A DNA stretch of 10,940 nucleotides, taken from Synergistaceae bacterium. GTDB lineage: Bacteria > Synergistota > Synergistia > Synergistales > Aminobacteriaceae. The stretch covers positions 1-10,940 of the forward strand of contig JAFVEW010000188.1 of assembly GCA_017475805.1 (NCBI GenBank), given 5' to 3'. The notes under the pieces were generated by a model. It made no database searches and was not told the DNA's origin. It saw only the letters and a list, made by a program, of their open reading frames with translations. A program made the translations under genes and the position numbers. This document shows, piece after piece, positions 1 to 7,081 of the stretch; within the stretch, counting starts at the first letter, position 1; every line of letters begins with the position of its first letter.

Positions 1-462
1 GAACTTGAAAATATGTACGATGACGCTCTAAAGTTTGAACCGATCCACAGACTCGTTAAAAATATCGACGTTGAAAAATTTTTGCAAGAAATTCAAGATT
101 CAATCTGCGTGAAAAATCCTGACGATTCAAATTCTTGGCCGATAAATTTTTATTCTCGAGATAAAAACGGCGTTATTAATATAGCTAAATCTTTCGGTGC
201 ATCGGCGTTGATAGTCTTGCAAAAATATCTTGACGATAAAAAATGCAATATCGATTATATTCATGACACTGACGCATTGAAAAAATTAGCTGAATCTGAA
301 TCAGAAAATTCTCTTGGCTTTGAGATGCAGCCGTTTGATGACAGCGCAAAACGAGACTTTTTCAAAATAATTTCAAAATCAGGAGTAATGCCTCGAAAAA
401 CTTTCTCAATGGGACACGCTCAAGAGAAAAGATTTTATCTTGAGGCTCGGAGAATTAAATAA
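1..462 (+). CDS. DUF1015 family protein, C-terminal part (5' end outside window)
   Basis: The reading frame is open from base 1, so this is the last ~153 residues of a longer protein whose start lies upstream. The stretch NMYDDALKFEPIHRLV near the left edge matches the DUF1015 region that in this family reads roughly 'N-x-Y-D-x-x-L-x-x-x-P-T/I-H-R-L-V'. The C terminus has the 'MPRKTF' turn where this family usually has a 'MP-x-K-[ST]' segment. DUF1015 proteins are about 400 residues or more and have no firmly established biochemical function. The protein is acidic and lysine-rich with no membrane segment in the visible part. The stop is followed after only 2 bases by the start of the EamA transporter gene, so the two are probably co-transcribed. 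The ATG at base 13 is an internal methionine. Family assignment is from recognised motifs, fairly sure; function unknown. Confidence 0.72.
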   Translation, partial: ELENMYDDALKFEPIHRLVKNIDVEKFLQEIQDSICVKNPDDSNSWPINFYSRDKNGVINIAKSFGASALIVLQKYLDDKKCNIDYIHDTDALKKLAESESENSLGFEMQPFDDSAKRDFFKIISKSGVMPRKTFSMGHAQEKRFYLEARRIK

Positions 463-464
463 AA

Positions 465-1331
465 ATGCTTGCTGATTTAGGTTTATTTTATTGCGCTTTC
501 TTTTGGGGCTTGAGCTTCGTAAGCATGAAAATTTTGGTCGGAGTTTATCCGACTTGCTGGATTTTATTTTTAAGATTCTGTTTAGGTTCGCTCTTGATAT
601 ATTTATTTTTTCATAAAAGGATTCACAAAAATTTTTCTGCTGCTTTCAAGCCCGGCGCGATAATAGGATTTTTATTATTTGTTGCCTTAGCTACTCAAAC
701 AGTCGGCTTAAATTATATTGGCGGAGGACGTTCGGCTTTTATTTCAGCGATATATGTCTTAATGGTGCCGTTAATACTCTGGGCTTTTCAAAAAAAATTT
801 CCAGGCTGGATAACTTTAGGCGCGGCTTGTCTGTGTATATGCGGCATGTATCTATTGACCGGCGACGAAATGTCAGGAACGTTTAACATCGGCGATTTTC
901 TTTCGATATTATGCGCGTTGATCTTCGCTTTTCAAGTAATTTTAATAGGAAGATTTACACAAGGCTGCGACCCTATAACTTTAAGTTTTGCTGAATTTAT
1001 TTCGCTTGCTTTCTTCTCCTTGATAAGCTCATTAATTTTTGAAACGAGGCGTGAGCTGATAAATATTGCAAGCCTTTCTGAGCTTTTATTCGTTACTGTC
1101 TTGTGTACGTTCGGCTGCTATATGATTCAAATTTGCGCTCAAAAATATGTCAAGCCTGCCCGAGCTACGATAATAATGAGTTTGGAATCAGTCTTTGGCT
1201 TAATAAGCGGCGTTATTTTACTCGGCGAGCCTGTCTCATTCAGAAGCGGACTCGGCTGCGTTTTAATTTTCATTGCCGTCTTAGCCGCCGAGCTTGAGCC
1301 GTTGTTATTCGCAAAAAAATCAAGGAGCTGA
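465..1331 (+). CDS. EamA/DMT-superfamily membrane transporter
   Basis: This is a 288-residue, almost entirely hydrophobic protein with the two-repeat layout of the drug/metabolite transporter superfamily: about ten membrane segments, repeat one over residues ~5-131 and repeat two over ~142-277. Supporting motifs are FWGLSFV near residue 13, RF at 37-38, a GGGRSAFISAIYVLMVP block around 86-102 typical of repeat one, and PARATIIMSLESVFGLISG followed by LGE in the second repeat. Family members export small metabolites, amino acids or drugs through the inner membrane; the substrate cannot be read from the sequence. The ATG is 2 bases after the DUF1015 stop, with GGAG at 449-452 serving as a somewhat distant ribosome binding site. 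Length is normal for the family and the gene looks intact. Confidence 0.88.
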   Translation: MLADLGLFYCAFFWGLSFVSMKILVGVYPTCWILFLRFCLGSLLIYLFFHKRIHKNFSAAFKPGAIIGFLLFVALATQTVGLNYIGGGRSAFISAIYVLMVPLILWAFQKKFPGWITLGAACLCICGMYLLTGDEMSGTFNIGDFLSILCALIFAFQVILIGRFTQGCDPITLSFAEFISLAFFSLISSLIFETRRELINIASLSELLFVTVLCTFGCYMIQICAQKYVKPARATIIMSLESVFGLISGVILLGEPVSFRSGLGCVLIFIAVLAAELEPLLFAKKSRS

Positions 1332-1338
1332 AAAAATT

Positions 1339-2457
1339 TTGTTTCGTAACTTTATAACGGGAACAAATTGGCTTTTAATTCTCTCATTGATATTTGGAAG
1401 CGCGGCTCTTTCAGTTTTAGGTGACTCGTTAGGCTCAAAATACGGCAAAAAAAGAATTTCACTCTTCGGCCTGCGTCCTAAACGAACGAGTCAATTAATC
1501 ACGGCTTTAACAGGAGCGTCGATAGCTGTAGGAATTTTAGTCGTTATGTCAATTTTCTCGCAGGACGTCCGCACGGCTTTATTCGGAATGAAAATGCTTC
1601 GTCAACAGATGTATGATTTACAATTTCAGCTCAACCGCAGCGAAGAAAACACCGCAGAAATTCGAGCAAGCCTCGCGGAAACTTCAGCAAATTTAGAGCT
1701 TACAGGCTTTGAATTAGACTCTATGAAGAACGATAAATTAATTCTTGAGCAGGAAAAAGCAGAGCTTGAAGCATCATTAAAAATCATGCGCGAAGAATCA
1801 GAACAGTTAAAGCAGGATTTGAAAGCCATGAAGAGCGAATCTATAGCACTTAGCGCGAATGTTTTATTAGGCCAAACGACTTTTGAAGCAGGAATGACTC
1901 ATGATGAAATCGTTGATGGATTGAACGCTTTGAAGCAGCAAGTTAGGTTAAAAGTTCTATCGATAATTTCTCAACAATCTTTCGCAAGATTGCGGGACGT
2001 TCCTATCGTTTTCGATTCTGAAATTGAAGCAGCTTTGATTAAAGAATTAGAAAGCTCAGATATTCGTCAATATGTCCGCGCAATGTCGGGCGAGAATTAC
2101 ACGCTCGGCGAAAATTTGAAAATTAACGTCGTTCTTCAAAACGGTGCGAGCGTTTTAACGTACGCCAACGGACAGCCAGTCTATAGAAAATTTTTCATGA
2201 ACGACCGCACGGACTCAAAGACAACTCCTGAAGAAATTTTGCATACTTTTCTGCGTGAACTTAGAAATAAAGTTATCAGCGACGGAATTTTACCCGATCC
2301 CGGTACTAATAATGTCGGTACTCTTGACGGCGAAACTTTCTTTTCAACCGTCGAAGAGTTAGAGCAGATAACCGAGCCTGTTATAATCAGCGCGATTGCC
2401 TCAGGAGATATTTACACCGAAGGGCCGGTCATTATCGACATAATTTTCGAGGAGTGA
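1339..2457 (+). CDS. DUF3084 domain-containing membrane/coiled-coil protein
   Basis: The product is about 372 residues from a TTG start at 1339, chosen because AAGGAG lies at 1322-1327 just inside the end of the transporter gene. An in-frame ATG at 1294 would add 15 poorly family-like residues and extend the overlap. The N terminus has a membrane segment (~9-28), then the diagnostic DUF3084 signature LGDSLGSKYGKKRISLFGLR around 27-46, and a second membrane segment (~54-73). Residues ~83-172 form a long charged heptad-like region (Q/E/K/L-rich, a probable coiled coil), followed by a ~200-residue globular tail. DUF3084 proteins are known from cyanobacteria and Synergistota, among others; no activity is established. 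The layout suggests an inner-membrane anchored scaffold or envelope protein, which is inference. Its last codons carry the ribosome binding site of the next gene. Confidence 0.85.
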   Translation: MFRNFITGTNWLLILSLIFGSAALSVLGDSLGSKYGKKRISLFGLRPKRTSQLITALTGASIAVGILVVMSIFSQDVRTALFGMKMLRQQMYDLQFQLNRSEENTAEIRASLAETSANLELTGFELDSMKNDKLILEQEKAELEASLKIMREESEQLKQDLKAMKSESIALSANVLLGQTTFEAGMTHDEIVDGLNALKQQVRLKVLSIISQQSFARLRDVPIVFDSEIEAALIKELESSDIRQYVRAMSGENYTLGENLKINVVLQNGASVLTYANGQPVYRKFFMNDRTDSKTTPEEILHTFLRELRNKVISDGILPDPGTNNVGTLDGETFFSTVEELEQITEPVIISAIASGDIYTEGPVIIDIIFEE

Positions 2458-2463
2458 AATAAA

Positions 2464-2688
2464 TTGCTATTATCATTAAGAGAATATGTAAAAGAAATAA
2501 AAACTGACGAAACTCAAAATAAAAACAAAGAAGGTTTAGAGAAACTTCGCGGAGTTTTTTCAGAGTATGCAAAACACGATCTCAGCATAGACGAAATTAT
2601 GAAGCTTGAAAAAGAAGTGTATAGAGAAGCAAGGGCAACAGCTGCAGTTGAAAGGTATAGAAGAAGCTATGGTATTACTGGATGCTAA
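2464..2688 (+). CDS. Small protein upstream of PIN RNase, probable antitoxin
   Basis: This is a 74-residue charged protein from a TTG start, supported by GAGGAG at 2449-2454 with a 9-base spacer. I do not recognise a family. It has a lysine/glutamate-rich, predicted helical body and a C-terminal basic helix (KLEKEVYREARATAAVERYRR, about residues 47-67); no clear ribbon-helix-helix, AbrB or helix-turn-helix signature is visible. The assignment as antitoxin rests on position: it immediately precedes and overlaps by 20 bases a gene for a PIN-domain RNase, the usual antitoxin-then-toxin order with translational coupling. No promoter separates it from the DUF3084 gene. It could instead be an unrelated small protein. 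Confidence 0.62.
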   Translation: MLLSLREYVKEIKTDETQNKNKEGLEKLRGVFSEYAKHDLSIDEIMKLEKEVYREARATAAVERYRRSYGITGC

Positions 2689-3052
2689 TATAATTTTGCG
2701 TTATCTCAAAGAAGATGACGTTGAAATGGCAGATAAAGCTGAAGAATATATAAGACGCGGCGACGCATTTGTTACTACAGAAGTCATAGAAGAAGTTATT
2801 TACGTTTTTCAAAAAGTTTATTCGTTAAAACGAAGCGACATTTCGCGTCTTTTAATAGGTTTTACGCGTTTAGTAACTGTAAGCGATCCGGAAGTGATTG
2901 AGTGTACTCTCGAAATTTTTGGGAAAACAAATTTGGATTTCGTTGACTGCGTTCTTTTCGCCTATTATAAGTTGCTTGACTTTGAAATCGCGACTTTTGA
3001 CAAGCAACTTATAAAGCTAATGTCGAGAGCTGACGCCGGAGAAAAATTTTGA
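2669..3052 (+). CDS. PIN-domain ribonuclease, probable VapC-like toxin
   Basis: From the ATG at 2669 the product is 127 residues beginning MVLLDANIILRYL, the classic start of a PIN domain. The acidic metal-binding residues are all present: D5 in the first strand, E41/E42 in TTEVIEEVIYVF, D90 and D93 in LDFVDCVLFAYY, and D111 in ATFDKQL. VapC-type PIN toxins cleave RNA (often tRNA or rRNA) in a Mg2+-dependent way until bound by their antitoxin. The start at 2669 is preferred over an in-frame ATG at 2606, which would add residues with no PIN similarity. The gene overlaps the putative antitoxin gene by 20 bases and its stop overlaps the rnhA start (TTGA), so it is built into the operon. A strong independent ribosome binding site is lacking, consistent with coupling. 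Activity and target are inferred from the family. Confidence 0.85.
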   Translation: MVLLDANIILRYLKEDDVEMADKAEEYIRRGDAFVTTEVIEEVIYVFQKVYSLKRSDISRLLIGFTRLVTVSDPEVIECTLEIFGKTNLDFVDCVLFAYYKLLDFEIATFDKQLIKLMSRADAGEKF

Positions 3053-3492
3053 ATCCCCACGTAATAATTTACACTGATGGCGGAGCTTCTCCTAATCCCG
3101 GCAAAGGAGGCTGGGCTGCTGTTTTATATTCGCCTGAACATAAAGCAAAGCGCGAAATTTTTGGCGGCGAACATGAAACGACTAACAATAGAATGGAAAT
3201 TACAGCGGCTATAAAAGCTCTTGAAGCCTTAAAAACTCCTTGCGATGTTGATTTATACACAGACTCGGCATATCTTTGCAACACGTTTGAAAAAAAATGG
3301 ATTTATAAATGGCAGCGAAACGGCTGGAAAACTTCAAACGGCGATGTCTTAAACCGGGACTTATGGGAAAAATTATATAAGCTCACAAAAATTCATAAAA
3401 TTTCTTGGCATCATGTTAAAGGGCACGCCGACGACGAATTAAATAATAGATGTGATGAACTTGTTCACAAAGCACGCGGAGAACTTAGCTAA
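3049..3492 (+). CDS. rnhA: Ribonuclease HI
   Basis: This 147-residue protein has the complete catalytic set of bacterial RNase HI: D10 in YTDGGASPNPGKGGW, E50 in TTNNRMEITAAI, D72 in LYTDSAYL, H126 in HHVKGHADDELNN and D136 in RCDEL. The basic/aromatic substrate-binding loop KWIYKWQRNGWKT (83-95) is also present. It cleaves the RNA strand of RNA:DNA hybrids, removing R-loops and primers in the cytoplasm. The start is a TTG at 3049 overlapping the PIN gene stop as TTGA, with GGAG at 3038-3041 seven bases upstream. Length is the family norm. The 3' end overlaps the comF-like gene. Confidence 0.95.
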   Translation: MNPHVIIYTDGGASPNPGKGGWAAVLYSPEHKAKREIFGGEHETTNNRMEITAAIKALEALKTPCDVDLYTDSAYLCNTFEKKWIYKWQRNGWKTSNGDVLNRDLWEKLYKLTKIHKISWHHVKGHADDELNNRCDELVHKARGELS

Positions 3493-4093
3493 AATTTTTT
3501 TGCATTTTCTTTGGCCTGTTAGCTGTCCTGTCTGCGGCAAGCCTTCTGAAATAATTTGTCCTGAATGTGCGAAACTTTTATTTGCTGAGAAAATTATAAG
3601 TAGAAGGATAGAAAATCTTAAAATTTTTTCAGCTTCTTACTATCACACGAGTATTAATAAATTAATTTCTGATTTCAAATATTCAGGTTTTCGCGCCTTG
3701 TGTCGGCCTCTTGGGCAGGCAATGGCTGAATTTTTTGTTAAGCCTCAAGCAGATTATCTCGTTCCCGTGCCTCTGCATTTGAAAAGCGAACGAAAATATA
3801 ATCAGGCTCTCGAACTTGCTAAAGGTCTTAGCGACGTTTGGAAGATAGAAATTTTTGATGGTGTTCAATGGTCTCGCGAAATGCCCAACCGAGCAGGACT
3901 TAACGCCGCTGAACGAATGAAATTAAAATCAGATTCTTTTATAATTCCCAAAAATATTCACGGTCTTAGTATCGCAATAATTGACGATGTTTGCACTACA
4001 GGAATGACTTTATTAAGATTTTCGCAGGCTTGCGAATATAAAGGAGCTCACGTCGTAGGAGCTTATACTCTTGCAACCGTCAGTGAAGATTAA
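3452..4093 (+). CDS. comF: ComF family phosphoribosyltransferase-like protein
   Basis: This 213-residue protein has the ComF layout: an N-terminal zinc-ribbon with CPVC (C25, C28) and CPEC (C36, C39), then a type I phosphoribosyltransferase fold with VPVPLHLKSERKYNQALELA (~104-123), an ER-containing loop (AAERMKL), and the PRPP-binding motif IAIIDDVCTTGMTL at 174-187. ComF proteins take part in natural DNA uptake in competent bacteria, but homologues are widespread in non-competent species and the exact reaction is unclear. The start is uncertain: the ATG at 3452 (or 3455) lies 41 bases inside rnhA, while an in-frame TTG at 3500 would begin just before the hydrophobic HFLWPVSCPVC segment. Neither has a well-placed ribosome binding site. 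No competence genes are visible nearby. Confidence 0.87.
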   Translation: MMNLFTKHAENLAKIFLHFLWPVSCPVCGKPSEIICPECAKLLFAEKIISRRIENLKIFSASYYHTSINKLISDFKYSGFRALCRPLGQAMAEFFVKPQADYLVPVPLHLKSERKYNQALELAKGLSDVWKIEIFDGVQWSREMPNRAGLNAAERMKLKSDSFIIPKNIHGLSIAIIDDVCTTGMTLLRFSQACEYKGAHVVGAYTLATVSED

Positions 4094-4126
4094 TAATAAA
4101 CGAAAGGACATAAAAAACTTTGCAAA

Positions 4127-5671
4127 ATGATTAAGAATGAAAATAAAAATCCTTCAATGATTCGTCATGCCGTTATGATGATGGCAGGAACTTTAATGAG
4201 CCGGGTGCTTGGCCTTGCCCGTGAGATTTTAGTCGCCGCATATTTTGGAGCTACAGGGAGCATGGACGCTTTCAACGTTGCTTATACGCTCTCGAATTTA
4301 GCGCGGCAATTATTAGCGGAGGGAGCTTTATCAGCTGCATTTGTTCCGGTATTCTCGAAAGTTTTGAATGACAGCCGCGAGAAAGCTCTGTCTCTTGCCC
4401 GTCAAACTATGACGGTTTTATTGTTTGCGACTTGCGTTGTAGTTTCGCTTGGAATTTATTTTGCTCCTGCTCTCGTTAATATCATGGCACCGGGCTTTGA
4501 CGCTGAAAATTATGATTTAGCCGTGAAAATGACTCAGGGAATGTTTCCATTTTTAATTTTTATTTCGCTTGAAGCTCTGACGATGGGCGAATTAAACAGC
4601 TTAGGGTCGTTTTTTATTCCTGCGTTATCGCCTGCTTTCAGTAATTTAGTTTTTATAATCACAGCTCCATATTTTGCGATGAAATTCGGAGTTTACGGCC
4701 TTGCTTATTCAGTTTTATGCGGCGGCTTTGCTCATTTTATAACGCAATGGCTGTGGGGTTTCAAAATGAAAGCAGTTTTATATCCGATTAAGCCGGATTT
4801 AAAAGATAATAATTTGCGTCAGATTATGAAGTTATTTTTGCCGTATGCTGCGGGACTTTCATTAAATCAAGTAAACCCGATTATAAGCCGAATGTTAGGA
4901 TCGTTTTTACAAGAAGGCAGCATTTCAGTCTTAAATTATTCAAATAGAATTTTACAGTTGCCTTTAGGTTTATTCGTTATAGCAATTTCGCAGGCAGTTT
5001 TGCCTCAGTTAGCAAGGGTAAAAACAGACGAAGAATTTATAGAAACTTTGCGTCAGGCCGTGAGATTTACTTTGTTTGTAGTTTTGCCGGCGTCGCTTGG
5101 CCTTATAGAAATTTCGAGCGAGTTCGTTCATTTAGTATTTGTTCGCGGAAATTTTAACGGCTGGGCATGGGACGCTACGTCATCAACTCTTGCTTTGAGT
5201 ATGTTAGGCTTGCCCGGCATGGCTTGCTCGACGGTAATAATGAGAGCTTTATATGCTTTATCAATGCCGCGAGAGGCTTTCAAGGTAACTTTATTCAGCG
5301 TAATATCGACGGCAATTTTTTCACTAATTTTAGTTTACCCGATGAGTTATAACGGTCTTGCTCTTGCTCCGGGAATTGCTTTCACGCTTTCAGGAATGTT
5401 GGGTTTATATTACGTAAAGAAAAAATTAAACCGTCCGTTGAATATAATCACAAAAAAATTTTTCTGGGATTATTTAATCGCATTGACGATTTTAGATGCT
5501 TCGATAATGATTTATAAATTTGTTTTGCCTTATAGCCCTGACGCTAAATTAATAATCAGAGCTTTATGGTCTCTTGGCGTTGTAGCAGTGGCGGCTGTGA
5601 TGTATTCATCTGCGACGCTTAAAATGAAATTTGAGGAATGGAATTTATTAAAACAGGCTTTCAGAAAATAA
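4127..5671 (+). CDS. murJ: Lipid II flippase MurJ (MviN)
   Basis: This 514-residue integral membrane protein belongs to the MOP superfamily, with the MurJ hallmark N terminus GTLMSRVLGLAREILVAAYFG (21-41), DAFNVAYTLSNLARQLLAEGALSAAFVPVFS (47-77), and about 13-14 membrane helices. Positively charged cavity residues known to matter in E. coli MurJ appear to have counterparts here (R26, R32, D47, R60 and R274 in the YSNRILQLP segment). MurJ flips the peptidoglycan precursor lipid II across the inner membrane and is normally essential. AAAGGA at 4103-4108 is 18 bases from this ATG, unusually far; a later in-frame ATG at 4157 would also leave the conserved core intact. It lies 33 bases after comF and 24 before fumC, with no terminator on either side. 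Confidence 0.95.
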   Translation: MIKNENKNPSMIRHAVMMMAGTLMSRVLGLAREILVAAYFGATGSMDAFNVAYTLSNLARQLLAEGALSAAFVPVFSKVLNDSREKALSLARQTMTVLLFATCVVVSLGIYFAPALVNIMAPGFDAENYDLAVKMTQGMFPFLIFISLEALTMGELNSLGSFFIPALSPAFSNLVFIITAPYFAMKFGVYGLAYSVLCGGFAHFITQWLWGFKMKAVLYPIKPDLKDNNLRQIMKLFLPYAAGLSLNQVNPIISRMLGSFLQEGSISVLNYSNRILQLPLGLFVIAISQAVLPQLARVKTDEEFIETLRQAVRFTLFVVLPASLGLIEISSEFVHLVFVRGNFNGWAWDATSSTLALSMLGLPGMACSTVIMRALYALSMPREAFKVTLFSVISTAIFSLILVYPMSYNGLALAPGIAFTLSGMLGLYYVKKKLNRPLNIITKKFFWDYLIALTILDASIMIYKFVLPYSPDAKLIIRALWSLGVVAVAAVMYSSATLKMKFEEWNLLKQAFRK

Positions 5672-5695
5672 AAAATTTTTTAGGAGAATTTCAAA

Positions 5696-7081
5696 ATGTC
5701 AGAAAAAAATTTTAGAATCGAACACGACACTATGGGCGAGGTTAAAGTCCCTGCTGATAAATATTGGGGAGCTCAGACGCAAAGAAGCTATGAAAATTTT
5801 AATATCGGTCGAGGAATTGAAACAATGCCCAGCGAAATTATTAACGCCTTTGGAATTTTGAAGAAAGCAGCAGCACGCGCTAATAATTTTTTGAAGCCCG
5901 AAAAAATGACGAGCGAAAAACTCTCTTTAATCGAAAAGGCTTGCGACGAAGTTATCGAAGGTAAATTAATTGAACATTTCCCGCTTGTTGTATGGCAGAC
6001 GGGCTCAGGAACTCAATCGAATATGAACGCCAACGAAGTCATTGCTAATCGTGCCAACGAAATCGCTGATAAAAAACTTTTGCACCCTAACGACGATATT
6101 AATATGTCGCAGTCATCTAATGACACATTCCCAACGGCTATTCATATTTCAGCAGTGTTAGCTTTGAAATCAAAATTGATTCCTGCTGTAAAAAATTTAA
6201 TCGCTACGTTCAAAAGTCTTGAAGACGAAAATAAAAACATCGTCAAAAGCGGAAGAACTCACCTTCAGGACGCTGTGCCGATTAGTTTTGCTCAAGAAAT
6301 CAGCGGCTGGCGAAGCTCCCTTGAACGCGATATTGAATTAATTGACACGGCCTTGAAGCCTTTGCATGAGCTCGCTCTCGGCGGGACTGCTGTCGGAACA
6401 GGCTTAAACGCTCCAGAAGGTTTTGCTGAAAAGGTCGCCGAAGAAGTTTCAGGTTTAACGAACGAAAATTTTATTAGCGCGAAAAATAAATTTCATGCTC
6501 TGACATCGAAAGATGAAATCGTTTTTGCTCACGGCGCAGTCAAGGCTCTCGCTGCCGACATGATGAAAATCGCTAATGACGTTCGCTGGCTTTCTTCAGG
6601 GCCTCGCTGCGGACTTGGCGAGATTTTTATTCCTGAGAACGAACCGGGAAGTTCAATAATGCCGGGCAAAGTTAATCCGACTCAATGTGAACAAGTTACG
6701 ATGGTAGCCGTCCAAATTATGGGCAATGATTCAGCTATAAGTTTCGCGGCAAGTCAAGGAAATTTTGAGCTTAATGTCTTCATGCCCGTGATAGCTTATA
6801 ACTTTTTGCAGTCCGTTCGCCTTATGGCTGATTCAATAAATTCTTTCAATGAAAATTGCGCTAAAGGTATCAAAGTCAACGCCGATAAAATGAGAAATAA
6901 TCTTCATAACTCCCTCATGCTTGCGACGGCCTTGAATCCTTATATAGGTTACGAGAACGCAGCTAAGACCGTAAAAATTGCTTTCAAAAAAAATTCCTCT
7001 CTGAAAGATGCCTGCGTGGAATTAGGATTTTTGACTGCAGAACGTTTTGACGAAGTTTTTCACCCGGAGAAAATGATATGA
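5696..7081 (+). CDS. fumC: Class II fumarate hydratase
   Basis: This 461-residue enzyme interconverts fumarate and L-malate in the cytoplasm; class II enzymes are homotetrameric and need no iron-sulfur cluster. The aspartase/fumarase superfamily signature GSSIMPGKVNP is at 318-328 and supplies the catalytic serine. SGRTHLQDA (185-193) carries the active-site histidine H189, and GSGTQSNMNANEV (103-115) and SQSSNDTFPTA (138-148) complete the substrate pocket. The TGSGTQSNMN form of the first motif and the length favour fumarase over aspartate ammonia-lyase. AGGAG at 5682-5686 sits 9 bases before the ATG. The stop overlaps the ATG of the restriction-modification gene (ATGA), an odd pairing of a central-metabolism gene with a defence gene. 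Confidence 0.95.
   Translation: MSEKNFRIEHDTMGEVKVPADKYWGAQTQRSYENFNIGRGIETMPSEIINAFGILKKAAARANNFLKPEKMTSEKLSLIEKACDEVIEGKLIEHFPLVVWQTGSGTQSNMNANEVIANRANEIADKKLLHPNDDINMSQSSNDTFPTAIHISAVLALKSKLIPAVKNLIATFKSLEDENKNIVKSGRTHLQDAVPISFAQEISGWRSSLERDIELIDTALKPLHELALGGTAVGTGLNAPEGFAEKVAEEVSGLTNENFISAKNKFHALTSKDEIVFAHGAVKALAADMMKIANDVRWLSSGPRCGLGEIFIPENEPGSSIMPGKVNPTQCEQVTMVAVQIMGNDSAISFAASQGNFELNVFMPVIAYNFLQSVRLMADSINSFNENCAKGIKVNADKMRNNLHNSLMLATALNPYIGYENAAKTVKIAFKKNSSLKDACVELGFLTAERFDEVFHPEKMI

Noticed and set aside
1294..1338. Upstream in-frame ATG for the DUF3084 gene
   Set aside because: It lies deep in the transporter gene, has no ribosome binding site of note, and adds residues before the usual N-terminal membrane segment; the TTG at 1339 with AAGGAG upstream fits better.
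1626..1829. Minus-strand ORF inside the DUF3084 gene
   Set aside because: It mirrors the coiled-coil coding region, is serine-rich and low in complexity, and has no family signal; a reading-frame shadow.
2606..2668. Upstream in-frame ATG for the PIN gene
   Set aside because: The extra 21 residues are a frame shadow of the antitoxin gene; PIN domains begin within a few residues of the LLDANIIL strand.
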